From Chitinophaga pinensis (GTDB lineage Bacteria; Bacteroidota; Bacteroidia; Flavobacteriales_D; Crocinitomicaceae), in the NCBI GenBank assembly GCA_943324565.2, contig CALPMC020000009.1:1-50756 (forward strand): a stretch of 50,756 bases of DNA, in the 5' to 3' direction. The notes below the pieces were generated by a model, which worked only from the letters and a program-made list of their open reading frames with translations, searched no databases and was not told the DNA's origin. The position numbers and the translations under genes are program-made. This document shows positions 16,645-25,311 of the stretch, piece after piece; position 1 is the first letter of the stretch, and every line of letters starts with the position of its first letter.

Positions 16645-18021
16645 TTAAATAATTTTCTTTATCCAATTAAAGTACTTAAACGGTACGTATTTAAATGGCA
16701 AATCAATTAAAGTTGAGGAGCTTACAAAAGCTTTTTCATTACTGAATGCTAAAAAACTTCTATGACCATGATATCCGCCCATTCCGCTGTTTCCAACTCC
16801 TCCAAATGGCAAATGGTGATTAGCAATGTGCATCAAACCATCATTGATACAAGCGCCACCCGAACTTGTTTTTAATAAAACTTCATTTGCTGTATTAGCA
16901 TTAGAATAAATGTATATGGCTAAAGGTTTTTCATTTTTATTGACAAAATCAATGCTTTCTTGAATGCTTTTAAAGGTCAAAACGGGTAGGAGTGGACCAA
17001 AAATTTCTTCTTGCATGATTGGATATTCTGCTTTTACATCATCAATAATGGTTGGTGAAATAAATTTGTCATTTTCGTCAATTTTCCCTCCAAAACGAAT
17101 CGTGCCATGCTGCATTATTTTCTTTAATCTTTCAAGGGCTTTATGATTAACGATTCTCGGGTAGAACTCACTTTTTTGGCAATCTTCTCCAAACATTTTC
17201 ACTAATTCAGCTTCAATCTTTGTCAATAATTTATCTTTTACAGATTCATGTACTAACAAATAATCTGGAGCAATACACGTTTGTCCTGCATTGATTGTTT
17301 TAGACCAAGCAATTCTTTTTGCTGCCACATCAATGTTTGCAGTTTCATCAACGATGCACGGACTTTTGCCTCCAAGTTCTAAAATTACTGGTGTTAAATA
17401 TTCGGCAGCAGCTCGCATTACTACCTTTCCTAAGGTTGGGCTTCCAGTAAAAAAGATGATGTCAAAACGTTGTTTTAGAAGCATTTCATTCTCCTCTTTT
17501 CCACCTTGAACAATAGCAACATAATTTTCATCAAATGTTTCTATGATGATTTTATCCATTAATGCTGCAATTGCAGGTGTGTATGGCGAAGGTTTAAGAA
17601 TAGTTGTACAACCTGCAGAAATTGCTCCAACTAATGGATTAAAAAGCAATTGAAAAGGATAATTCCAAGGAGCAATGATTAATGCTACACCAAGTGGTTC
17701 ATATTGAATTCTACTTTTGGAAGGTAACAAATGTATGGGAGTATGTACTTTTTTTAATTGTGACCATTCTCTAATGTTAGCAAGATGATAATCAATTTCT
17801 TGATTAACTATACTTATCTCTGTCAAATAAGCCTCTTGCTCAGATTTTCTTAAATCAGCATAAAGTGCTTTAGTGATATCTGATTGGTATTTTCGGATTA
17901 CTTCCTTTAACTTCTTTAATTGCGAAATTCTAAAGTCAATGTTTTTCGTTGCATGGCTAGCAAAAAAGAGCCTTTGTTTTTCTAAAATTGAATTCAATCG
18001 ATTTTCAGTAAGATTTTCCAC
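16645..18021 (-). CDS. NAD(P)-dependent aldehyde dehydrogenase, ALDH3-like
   Basis: The enzyme oxidises aldehydes to carboxylic acids. The 458-residue length without an N-terminal extension and the sequence style fit the ALDH3 or fatty-aldehyde group. The catalytic Cys249 lies in NAGQTCIAPDY and the general-base Glu215 in VILELGGKSPC. IAPWNYPF and FTGSPTLGK form the cofactor-binding region, and a C-terminal hydrophobic-basic tail (FKYFNWIKK) could contact membrane. The start is GTG at 18021, since no in-frame ATG precedes the conserved region. The substrate cannot be told from sequence, but long-chain or lipid-derived aldehydes are plausible. It stands alone, divergent from the sigma factor gene. 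Confidence 0.9.
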   Translation of the reverse strand: MENLTENRLNSILEKQRLFFASHATKNIDFRISQLKKLKEVIRKYQSDITKALYADLRKSEQEAYLTEISIVNQEIDYHLANIREWSQLKKVHTPIHLLPSKSRIQYEPLGVALIIAPWNYPFQLLFNPLVGAISAGCTTILKPSPYTPAIAALMDKIIIETFDENYVAIVQGGKEENEMLLKQRFDIIFFTGSPTLGKVVMRAAAEYLTPVILELGGKSPCIVDETANIDVAAKRIAWSKTINAGQTCIAPDYLLVHESVKDKLLTKIEAELVKMFGEDCQKSEFYPRIVNHKALERLKKIMQHGTIRFGGKIDENDKFISPTIIDDVKAEYPIMQEEIFGPLLPVLTFKSIQESIDFVNKNEKPLAIYIYSNANTANEVLLKTSSGGACINDGLMHIANHHLPFGGVGNSGMGGYHGHRSFLAFSNEKAFVSSSTLIDLPFKYVPFKYFNWIKKII

Positions 18022-18146
18022 ATTTATTATTTTGCTACTAATTTAATTTAAAATCGTTGAAAAAGCAGAATGAATCAAAAAATCAAAGCTTCAAATTATA
18101 TTTTTTTGTATTCATTCGTAAAATTCTCAATTTCAAATTGTCAAGA

Positions 18147-18161
18147 ATATTCGATGAATAT
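18147..18161. promoter_or_regulatory. Palindrome between divergent aldehyde dehydrogenase and rpoD genes
   Basis: ATATTC and GAATAT flank GAT, a perfect 6-3-6 inverted repeat within the divergent intergenic region. It could bind a regulator. AT-rich palindromes also arise by chance, and nothing else here supports a function. Confidence 0.25.
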
Positions 18162-18288
18162 CTACAAATAATCATTCTTAGGCTATGAATGAACATTTGA
18201 CAACAAGGATATTCGTTTTTTTACGTCTTTATTGTAATTAAACAGTTGTAGAACGTTTTAATGTTAAATTACTTAAATTCTGTTTGTT

Positions 18289-19158
18289 ATGAGACAATTA
18301 AAGATTGCAAAACAAGTTACTAATCGCGAAACGGCTTCTTTGGATAAGTATCTCCAAGAGATTGGTAGAGTTGATTTGATTAGTGCAGATGAAGAAGTGG
18401 AGTTAGCTCGAAGAATCAAAAATGGCGATCGAGTGGCATTAGAGAGATTGACAAAAGCGAACTTACGATTTGTTGTTTCTGTTTCTAAACAATATCAAAA
18501 TCAAGGTTTAGCTTTACCAGATTTAATCAATGAAGGAAATTTGGGTTTAATAAAAGCTGCTGAGCGATTTGATGAAACTCGAGGATTTAAGTTCATTTCT
18601 TACGCCGTTTGGTGGATACGTCAGTCAATCCTTCAAGCTTTAGCAGAGCAAGCAAGAATCGTTCGTTTACCTTTGAATAAAATTGGAAATATCAACCGAA
18701 TCAATAAAGCATTTTCTGAATTAGAACAAAAATTTGAACGTCCACCTTCTGCTGACGAATTGGCTGAATTTTTAGATTGTTCAATAGAAGAAGTAAAACA
18801 ATCACTTTCGCAAACAGGAAGACACGTTTCGATGGATGCACCTTTAATTGATGGTGATGAATCTTCTTCAAGTATGTATGATGTGTTGACAACTGATTCA
18901 TTACCCAATCCAGATTCTGGTTTAGTTTTAGAATCGTTGAGACGTGATATTCGTACTTCTTTAAGAACTTTGACAAGTAGAGAAAGTGAAGTGGTTTCAA
19001 TGTTTTATGGACTTGAAGGAAAAATGCCAATGTCGCTTGAAGAAATTGGTTCCAAGTTCGACTTAACGCGCGAGAGAGTTCGACAAATTAAAGAAAAAGC
19101 AATTCGTAGATTGAAACATACCTCTAAAAATAGAAACTTAAAAACGTATTTAGGATAA
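18289..19158 (+). CDS. rpoD: Primary sigma factor RpoD/SigA, short Bacteroidota form
   Basis: This is the main sigma-70 factor that directs RNA polymerase to promoters. The 289-residue protein lacks the long region 1.1 and non-conserved domain of E. coli RpoD, which is normal in this phylum. Region 1.2 ([10 protein letters not shown]), region 2 ([39 protein letters not shown]), region 3 and region 4 ([11 protein letters not shown], then [19 protein letters not shown]) are all intact. Bacteroidota primary sigma factors recognise the TAnnTTTG / TTG promoters seen in this window. It is transcribed alone and followed by an unusual long hairpin and then a terminator. Confidence 0.96.
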   Translation: MRQLKIAKQVTNRETASLDKYLQEIGRVDLISADEEVELARRIKNGDRVALERLTKANLRFVVSVSKQYQNQGLALPDLINEGNLGLIKAAERFDETRGFKFISYAVWWIRQSILQALAEQARIVRLPLNKIGNINRINKAFSELEQKFERPPSADELAEFLDCSIEEVKQSLSQTGRHVSMDAPLIDGDESSSSMYDVLTTDSLPNPDSGLVLESLRRDIRTSLRTLTSRESEVVSMFYGLEGKMPMSLEEIGSKFDLTRERVRQIKEKAIRRLKHTSKNRNLKTYLG

Positions 19159-19159
19159 G

Positions 19160-19212
19160 TCAAAGTTGGTTGGCATTACCACCACCAAAACCACAGTGCT
19201 GACCGACTTTGA
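19160..19212 (+). ncRNA. Long hairpin in the rpoD 3' UTR
   Basis: Starting right after the rpoD stop, 19160-19177 pairs with 19195-19212 over 18 bp without mismatch if four G-U pairs are counted. The 17-nt loop ACCACCACCAAAACCAC is unstructured and exposed. The same 17 bases occur at 21128-21144 on the plus strand, inside dnaJ, which is read from the minus strand, so the loop is fully complementary to dnaJ mRNA. A separate terminator follows, so this hairpin is not needed for termination. Whether a stable 3'-UTR RNA is made is unknown. Confidence 0.5.
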
Positions 19213-19222
19213 ATTGATTGAG

Positions 19223-19256
19223 AAGCTAGGAGATATTAATTTCCTAGCTTTTTTTT
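19223..19256 (+). terminator. Intrinsic terminator of rpoD
   Basis: AAGCTAGGA pairs perfectly with TCCTAGCTT around a 10-nt loop and is followed by six T. Confidence 0.85.
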
Positions 19257-19363
19257 GTTTACTATTCAATTAAGCGAATACTCATGGCTAATTGCTAAAA
19301 TCATTAAGTAATAATAAACGATTGCTTTGTTAGTTTATATGTTATGGATAAAAACATAGTTAT

Positions 19364-20260
19364 TTAGTTTTTTGTAAAGCCTAAACTCCCCCATTTATAC
19401 TTGCGTTTAAACAAGAAAAAAAGCAAGAGTAAAATCACTAAAATTCCAACAATTGTATCCCAACCAACTTGAGGCGGAGTGTTGTCTATGAAAAGTGCGT
19501 CCGTTTGAAAAACTTGCCAATTTGTTGTAATCATCAATGCAGCAAACAAATTATTGGCAGCATGATAACCGATTGAAAGTTCCATTCCGTTGTCAAAATA
19601 AGAAATCAGTCCAAGGAAAATGCCTACAGAAATATAATATACAATGATATGATAGCCAATTACTTGAATTTCTGGATTCCCGATATGAACCATTCCGAAC
19701 ATAATTCCAGACACTAAAATCGCAACTAAGTTATTTTTCGTCCGCAACTTAAGTCCTTGCATAATATAACCTCTGAAAAGTAATTCCTCACATGTAGTTT
19801 GAATTGGAATCAAAAGCACTGCGATAAAAAACAATGGAAGAAATTTGTTTAAATCGAACTGCCAAACAATATTGGGATTGAAATAAACTTGAATTCCTAA
19901 TAAAAAGGATTGTAAAAGAACTATAACTCCAAAACTGAAAACGATTCGTTTGAAATCTATTTTTTCTCGTCCTGTGATTAGTTGAAGGAATTTTCGACCA
20001 TGAATTTTTGTGGTAATGAAAAACAAAGCGATGAAAACCAATATAAAAGGAATCATTACAAGTGCAAGAAAACGATTTTTTCCAACTAAATGTATGATTT
20101 CACTTTCTGTTTCAGGAATTGTTTCGGAATGGAAATTTACACTAATGTCTATAAACAAAAAGGTGCTACCAATAATATATGCGAACACTATTAAGGTAAC
20201 ACCAAATATATAACGAACAGCGTCGTTCTTTCCTTCTATTGCTCCATCAATGAATTTCAT
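19364..20260 (-). CDS. CPBP-family intramembrane metalloprotease
   Basis: The 298-residue membrane protein has about eight hydrophobic segments and the hallmarks of the CPBP (CAAX protease and bacteriocin-processing, Abi) family: motif 1 E-E-L-L-F-R-G-Y, then FGMVHIGNPE and a late HAANN. These supply the glutamates and histidines of an intramembrane active site. Substrates of bacterial members are mostly unknown. Its ATG follows the dnaJ stop codon with no gap, so it is the third gene of a grpE-dnaJ transcript, which hints at a role in envelope or protein-folding stress. Confidence 0.88.
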   Translation of the reverse strand: MKFIDGAIEGKNDAVRYIFGVTLIVFAYIIGSTFLFIDISVNFHSETIPETESEIIHLVGKNRFLALVMIPFILVFIALFFITTKIHGRKFLQLITGREKIDFKRIVFSFGVIVLLQSFLLGIQVYFNPNIVWQFDLNKFLPLFFIAVLLIPIQTTCEELLFRGYIMQGLKLRTKNNLVAILVSGIMFGMVHIGNPEIQVIGYHIIVYYISVGIFLGLISYFDNGMELSIGYHAANNLFAALMITTNWQVFQTDALFIDNTPPQVGWDTIVGILVILLLLFFLFKRKYKWGSLGFTKN

Positions 20261-21379
20261 TTAGGAAAACATGTCTCTCATGCGTTTGAAAAAACCTTTT
20301 CCTCTTTCTTCTGCGCTTGGACTAAAATTCTCGCTTGCTTTTAATTTTTCGAATAACTCACGTTCTTCTTTTGAAATAGTTGAAGGTGTAAAAACGTTTA
20401 TATGTACAAATTGATCACCTGTTCCATAACCTTGAACACTTGGTAAACCTTTTCCTTTTAATCGTAAAACTTTTCCGCTTTGTGTTCCTGCATCGATTTT
20501 TATTTTCACTTTACCACTGATAGTTGGAACTTCAATACTTTCACCAAGAACAACATCTGCGAAATTAACAACAGCATCAAAGTGTAAATTTTCACCATCT
20601 CGTCTTAATTCCGAATGTTCAGTTTCTTCAATCACAACAATTAAGTCACCAGCAACACCATTGAACGGACCTGCATTTCCACGGCCTTGAACGCTCAATT
20701 GCATTCCTTCTTCAACTCCAGCAGGAATTTCTATTTCGATAACTTCTTCTTTGCGTTTTAAACCTTGTGCATCTGCATCAGAAGGTTTTTTATCAATCAT
20801 TTTTCCAGCACCTTGACAAACGTGACAAGTTGTTTGTGTTTGCATAGCACCTAAAAATGTTTGTGCTACTCGAGTTAAACGACCAGAACCGTTACACGTT
20901 GTACACGTTTTATACGTTACACCTTCAGCATTTACAAGCTTGTTGACTTTTATTTTTTTCTTTACACCAGAAGCAATTTCTTCTAATGTAAGTTTCATTT
21001 TTACGCGTAAGTTAGTCCCGCGAACCATTCTAGATCCACCACGACTTCCACCAAAGCTTCCGCCACCACCAAAGGCACTTCCAAAAACATCACCGAATTG
21101 GGAGAAAATATCATCCATATTCATTCCACCACCACCAAAACCACTTGCACCTCCAACTCCAGCGTGTCCAAAACGATCGTATTGTGATTTTTTATCAGCA
21201 TTACTCAGTACTTCATACGCTTCAGCGGCTTCTTTGAATTTTTCTTCAGCTTCTGCATCACCAGGATTTTTGTCAGGGTGATATTTTATAGCCATTTTTC
21301 GGTAAGCTTTTTTAATTTCAGCTTCGTCCGCATTTTTAGCTACACCTAGTACTTCGTAATAATCTCTTTTTTTACTCAT
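20261..21379 (-). CDS. dnaJ: Chaperone DnaJ with reduced zinc-finger region
   Basis: DnaJ delivers substrates to DnaK and stimulates its ATPase. The 372-residue protein has a J domain with His34-Pro35-Asp36, a Gly/Phe-rich linker (about 73-120), a cysteine region and two C-terminal substrate-binding domains. The cysteine region has only two CxxCxGxG motifs (Cys159/162 and Cys185/188) instead of the four in E. coli DnaJ. Between and after them the sequence runs through without the missing pairs, so probably one zinc is bound instead of two. It lies 18 nt after grpE and directly before the CPBP protease gene. Confidence 0.95.
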   Translation of the reverse strand: MSKKRDYYEVLGVAKNADEAEIKKAYRKMAIKYHPDKNPGDAEAEEKFKEAAEAYEVLSNADKKSQYDRFGHAGVGGASGFGGGGMNMDDIFSQFGDVFGSAFGGGGSFGGSRGGSRMVRGTNLRVKMKLTLEEIASGVKKKIKVNKLVNAEGVTYKTCTTCNGSGRLTRVAQTFLGAMQTQTTCHVCQGAGKMIDKKPSDADAQGLKRKEEVIEIEIPAGVEEGMQLSVQGRGNAGPFNGVAGDLIVVIEETEHSELRRDGENLHFDAVVNFADVVLGESIEVPTISGKVKIKIDAGTQSGKVLRLKGKGLPSVQGYGTGDQFVHINVFTPSTISKEERELFEKLKASENFSPSAEERGKGFFKRMRDMFS

Positions 21380-21397
21380 AAAGTGCTTTCTATTATT

Positions 21398-21955
21398 TTA
21401 TTGACCTACTACTACTTTCGCGTAACGGATCACTTTTTCACCTAAAATATATCCTTTTTCAACATCATCGATTACTTTTCCTTTTTGGTCTTCATCGGTA
21501 ACGGGAACGTTTGCAATTGCTTCATGTAATTCACTATCAAATGGTTGACCTTTTGCTTCCATTTGTTTTACACCTTTACTTTCAATTGTACTTTTGAATT
21601 TGTTGAAAATTAAGTTGAATCCTTCTTTTACACTATCAATTTCAGTTGATGTAGCGTTGTTGGCAATTGCGCGATCAAAATCATCCATAATCGGCAACAA
21701 ATCTTTTAATAAACCTGCATTTGCAGTGGCGATTAAATCTAAACGCTCTTTATTTGATCTTCTTCTGAAGTTTTCAAATTCGGCATACAATCTTAAAAAA
21801 CGATCGTTTAATTCGTTGTACTTATCTTCAATCGTAGGCTCTTTTTTATCTTCAGATTCAGCATTGTCTACCGTAGTCTCTACGGTTGATTCCTCTTGAT
21901 TTTCAATTGCCTCATTTACGTTTTCCTCGTTTTGTATATCTTTTTCTTCTGACAT
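21398..21955 (-). CDS. grpE: Nucleotide exchange factor GrpE
   Basis: GrpE releases ADP from DnaK. From the ATG at 21955 the product is 185 residues, with an acidic N-terminal tail (MSEEKDIQNEENVNE), a long coiled coil, FENFRRRSNKER, LLPIMDDFDRAI and the C-terminal beta domain ending EKVIRYAKVVVGQ. The frame is open further upstream to 22129, but that part reads as a non-conserved hydrophobic and basic stretch and overlaps the likely promoter, so the internal ATG is preferred. It is the first gene of grpE-dnaJ-CPBP. dnaK is not in this window. Confidence 0.94.
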   Translation of the reverse strand: MSEEKDIQNEENVNEAIENQEESTVETTVDNAESEDKKEPTIEDKYNELNDRFLRLYAEFENFRRRSNKERLDLIATANAGLLKDLLPIMDDFDRAIANNATSTEIDSVKEGFNLIFNKFKSTIESKGVKQMEAKGQPFDSELHEAIANVPVTDEDQKGKVIDDVEKGYILGEKVIRYAKVVVGQ

Positions 21956-21980
21956 AATTTCAAATTTGATTTTTGCTAGA

Positions 21981-22019
21981 CAAAGATTCTGCCATTGTTG
22001 AAATGTTGACAAGCTGTCA
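21981..22019 (-). promoter_or_regulatory. Promoter region of grpE with a TGACA-N3-TGTCA palindrome
   Basis: On the minus strand AATCTTTG (21988-21981) is one base off TAnnTTTG. A TTG at 22012-22010 lies 21 nt upstream and is embedded in the inverted repeat TGACA-AGC-TGTCA (22007-22019). A palindrome over the -33 element of a chaperone operon suggests a repressor site. No CIRCE element is present. The regulator is unknown. Confidence 0.5.
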
Positions 22020-22159
22020 GAAAATCGAATGATTCGGTGTAAAAGTGGCAGTTGAGAAAGCAATTCATTGACATTTTTAATAGTTTGATTGAAACTTATT
22101 TTAATTTTGAAAAAACTAAGAGCCAACATTTCTTTTTTTACTTTTCTATTTTATAATCT

Positions 22160-22537
22160 ATGAAATCAATTTTAGTTTTAGTACTTGTTTTTGCTTTTAA
22201 TTTGTTTTCGAAAGCTGATCAATTAGCTTACATCACCAAAGAACAAGCTGACAAAGCAGTTAAATTTCTTCAAGATCAAGATGAATTAATTCTTTGGTGT
22301 GCTTGCTGTGACAACGATAAAAAACAGAAAATTACGGTGAATCAAGTGTATTCAGAATTCGTCAATTATCAACACTATTTTCAAGTAATTCTTGAAGGAA
22401 AGGACGAAAATGGAAAGAAAGTGCGCATTGAATTAGACCTTGCTTATGTACATTTCAAAAAAGGTAAAAAAGCGCAATGTGTTGGAAAAGTCTTGAAATT
22501 CGATTGCGATCCTTGCACGAAAGCTTTTAAGTGGTGA
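22160..22537 (+). CDS. Small secreted protein with paired cysteines, unknown function
   Basis: The 125-residue protein has a clear signal peptide (about 1-19) and no membrane segment after it. The mature part carries cysteines in W-C-A-C-C, a single Cys about 20 residues before the end, and a final C-D-P-C motif, so disulfides or metal binding are possible. I do not recognise a named family. It is divergent from grpE and convergent with the beta-helix lipoprotein gene, 9 nt away. Periplasmic location is inferred. The reading frame has coding character and no lipobox. Confidence 0.75.
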   Translation: MKSILVLVLVFAFNLFSKADQLAYITKEQADKAVKFLQDQDELILWCACCDNDKKQKITVNQVYSEFVNYQHYFQVILEGKDENGKKVRIELDLAYVHFKKGKKAQCVGKVLKFDCDPCTKAFKW

Positions 22538-22546
22538 GTATTACCT

Positions 22547-23926
22547 TCAATTCACCTCAATAGCTCCAATATCTGGTGGATTATTTCTTGGATTACCGAA
22601 AATATCAGTAATAACAGAGCTTACAATTCCGTTTTCGTTTAGAATAGAATTAGTTTCAAAGCTGAAATCAAACTCTTGAATGTCAATGAAATTGGGATTG
22701 TTGTTCCACAAAATATTCTGATAAAAGGCATCTGTTTGAATTTCCTTCGATTTTATAAGGCAATTTTGGAAGTTAAAATTTAAGGTTACTCCAGCCAAAA
22801 TCAAAGTATCCATTGCCAATTCAGTTTCTAAATTCCCTGTTAAAATACAATTGGTCATCGTTCCTTCGTTGATAGAACCGACAGTTGTTACATTCGTAAC
22901 TCCATTTTCATAATAATTACTTATTCCAACCGCTGGCGAAGTTGAACTTCCATAACCCAATAAATTGCAGTGATTAAAATTAAAATCGCCTCCTTCAAGG
23001 ACGAGTAGAGCGTGCGTTCCTGATTTCGAAATGATACAATTTTCAGCTTTTACTTTTGCTCCCGAGTAAATAAAAACACCATATCGCGCTTGATTTTGAA
23101 TAATTGAATTCGTCAAGGTGAGCGTGTATCCCATGTTATCAGCATCTTCAGAGAACAGGTGAATTCCTGCAGTTCCATTTTTTATAATGGCATAATCAAT
23201 TGTGCTAGGTTTCGCTTCTTGAAAGTAAATGCCGTAGTACTGTCCAGCAACATCATCATAATCAGCTTCTAATCGATCACCTTGAAAAACAACTTCATTC
23301 CCGAGTGTTCCTTGAATGTTTAAAGTAGATTTATATACATAAAAAAGGGCATTTTTGTGCATGTGAACTTGGGTTCCAGCTGGAATCGTTAAGGTTTTCG
23401 CAGAATCAACAGCAGCGTAGCCATAAACAACGTGCGGTTTATCATTGGGCCAAATTCCTTCGTTCAAATCTTTGTAGTGAAAATAGGCATCCTGTCCCCA
23501 AACGGCAAGTTTTACATATTGATCTACACCATTTGTTCGAAAACGAATGGAATCTTCCACTATCATTGGTAGATTTTGCGCATTTACATTTAAGGTAACC
23601 TCCACAAATACAAAAAGTGAATCTTTTCCTTCCAAATCAATATCAGTTATTTTTGTTCCTTTTATGCCATCCACATTCATTCTAAAAGGAGAACTTTCAC
23701 CGCCAACGAGTTCAATTTCTTCAATATTTACCGTTCGATTTTCGTTGTTGTAGATTTTAAATTGATTTGTAGTAGAGCCAATTGTGGTAAAAACGGTATC
23801 AAATACAACCGTATCAACAGAAAAAGAAAGGTTCTTTTTGGATAAAAATTGTTTCTTGCCACAGTTTGTAAATGTTAATAGTAACAAAGAGGCCAGGAGG
23901 GAAGTGATGAAAAATCGATTTATCAT
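22547..23926 (-). CDS. Lipoprotein with right-handed beta-helix
   Basis: From ATG at 23926 the protein has 459 residues. An upstream in-frame ATG six codons earlier would add MCVDLN before a signal peptide that already looks complete, so it is not chosen. The signal sequence ends in TFTNC, a plausible Bacteroidota lipobox, followed by GKK. The body has repeated short strands with Asn turns (LTNSIIQNQARYGVFIYSGAKVK is typical in style), and the last residues NPPDIGAIEVN resemble the P-D-I-G-A-x-E ending of parallel beta-helix surface proteins. Such proteins often bind or cleave polysaccharides, but no catalytic signature is visible. No operon partner is evident. Confidence 0.75.
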   Translation of the reverse strand: MINRFFITSLLASLLLLTFTNCGKKQFLSKKNLSFSVDTVVFDTVFTTIGSTTNQFKIYNNENRTVNIEEIELVGGESSPFRMNVDGIKGTKITDIDLEGKDSLFVFVEVTLNVNAQNLPMIVEDSIRFRTNGVDQYVKLAVWGQDAYFHYKDLNEGIWPNDKPHVVYGYAAVDSAKTLTIPAGTQVHMHKNALFYVYKSTLNIQGTLGNEVVFQGDRLEADYDDVAGQYYGIYFQEAKPSTIDYAIIKNGTAGIHLFSEDADNMGYTLTLTNSIIQNQARYGVFIYSGAKVKAENCIISKSGTHALLVLEGGDFNFNHCNLLGYGSSTSPAVGISNYYENGVTNVTTVGSINEGTMTNCILTGNLETELAMDTLILAGVTLNFNFQNCLIKSKEIQTDAFYQNILWNNNPNFIDIQEFDFSFETNSILNENGIVSSVITDIFGNPRNNPPDIGAIEVN

Positions 23927-24054
23927 ATTTAAGTCAACGCACAAAGCTAAATTTTATTGATGATTTGAACTAACTTTACTTAAATTTCATAAAAAAGATA
24001 TTTATTTTGAACCAAAAACAAACACAAGTGTAAACGATACAAAATAAGGAAAAA

Positions 24055-25311
24055 ATGAAACTTAATTTACTTATTCTGATACTTTGTTCAGCTTGGTCGT
24101 GTGCAAGTCAGATTCCAGAAACAAATTCGAATACTAAGATTGTTCCCAATACAAATTTAAATTCCACAAATAATGGTTCAAGTTTTAATGCAGTGACCAA
24201 CTCAAATTCAACTGAATCTTTGAATATACAAATGATGGATTCTGCTGTTCTTCAGTCAGATAAATCATTAGAAAGAAAGGAGAAATTTATTAGTGATAAA
24301 AAAGTAAAAACAACTTCAAGCGTTGGAAAAGTTCAACCATCGTCAATTAATCAAAAAGTGTCGAATCAAAAAATGCTGATTTCAACTGAGTTTACCAAGA
24401 CAAAAATACAATCAAGCACGCAGAAAACACAGCGAACGCCAACCCCGGAAATGCAACAAGCATTAGATGAAAAAGTAGATGATTTGAATGAAATCGCACC
24501 CAATTCATTTGAGTATCATTTATTTAATTATTCGTCTGGAAATTATGATGTGAACAGAGAAGAATCACTGAATATTATTTACAATCAACAGCCAGGAAAT
24601 ATCGAAGTTCTTAAATTAACTTCTGCAAATGCAATTGTTAAAGGTGACACATTGAATGCTAAAAAATATTTGAATCAATTAGAATTTAAAAACGTAATTC
24701 AGCAAGAAACTATTAATTACACAGCTGACGTACTCAAGTCCGCAGAAGGAAATTCGACATTAATTACTCACGGATTTAACGACAGTTATGGTGCTTACCA
24801 AAATCAATTGAACAAAAATCAACAAACAGATATTGATGTTATTTCTCTCGATTTTATGCAAAGTCAGTCTTATCGCGATGTTTTAACGACCAAAGGGTAT
24901 GATGTTCCTGTTCAAAAAGAAGTGAATGTGAATTATTTAAAATCATTTTGTGAATTGAATGCTGATAAAAACATTGCAATCTCAATGACTTTACCAAAAG
25001 AGTATTTACTTCCCTTGCAATCAAAATTATACACTTGTGGTTTGATTTTTGAATACAGAGAAAGCCTAAATGTTCCTGGAAGTGCAAGACTAGAAGATTT
25101 GTGGTATAACCAGTTGAATAAAAAGGTGTTAAATGTTCATCAAACGAGTTTAAGTAATGCTTATGCAGGTAATTATTTGCCGATGTTACTTTATTTGAAA
25201 AGTCACTATGAACAACAAAATGATCTAGGGAATAAGAAGAAAATAGAAATGGAAATTCAAAAAGTGAGCAATAAATCTGGAAAATCAAGTAGCTTGAAAA
25301 AGAAATATTAA
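24055..25311 (+). CDS. Lipoprotein of unknown function, first gene of an ECF sigma operon
   Basis: The 418-residue protein has a signal peptide ending in A-W-S-C, a likely lipobox. A long Ser/Thr/Asn/Gln-rich low-complexity stretch follows (about 20-140), then a more structured part with alpha-helical character (EYHLFNYSSGNYD onward) and a Lys/Ser-rich end. I do not recognise a family. The helical repeats after about residue 145 could be TPR-like. The stop codon overlaps the ATG of the sigma factor gene (TAATG), so the two are translationally coupled. This linkage suggests a role in sensing or output of that regulator. Confidence 0.72.
   Translation: MKLNLLILILCSAWSCASQIPETNSNTKIVPNTNLNSTNNGSSFNAVTNSNSTESLNIQMMDSAVLQSDKSLERKEKFISDKKVKTTSSVGKVQPSSINQKVSNQKMLISTEFTKTKIQSSTQKTQRTPTPEMQQALDEKVDDLNEIAPNSFEYHLFNYSSGNYDVNREESLNIIYNQQPGNIEVLKLTSANAIVKGDTLNAKKYLNQLEFKNVIQQETINYTADVLKSAEGNSTLITHGFNDSYGAYQNQLNKNQQTDIDVISLDFMQSQSYRDVLTTKGYDVPVQKEVNVNYLKSFCELNADKNIAISMTLPKEYLLPLQSKLYTCGLIFEYRESLNVPGSARLEDLWYNQLNKKVLNVHQTSLSNAYAGNYLPMLLYLKSHYEQQNDLGNKKKIEMEIQKVSNKSGKSSSLKKKY

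Noticed and set aside
20940-21281. Plus-strand 113-residue frame opposite dnaJ, Pro-rich
   Set aside because: It mirrors the Gly-rich linker of DnaJ on the other strand, so it is a compositional shadow.
21956-22129. Longer grpE start giving a 58-residue N-terminal extension
   Set aside because: The extension is hydrophobic/basic, unlike GrpE N termini, and covers the likely promoter and palindrome.
24854-25288. Minus-strand 144-residue frame opposite the 24055 lipoprotein gene
   Set aside because: No start context or recognisable motif; the plus-strand frame has a signal peptide, lipobox and operon coupling.
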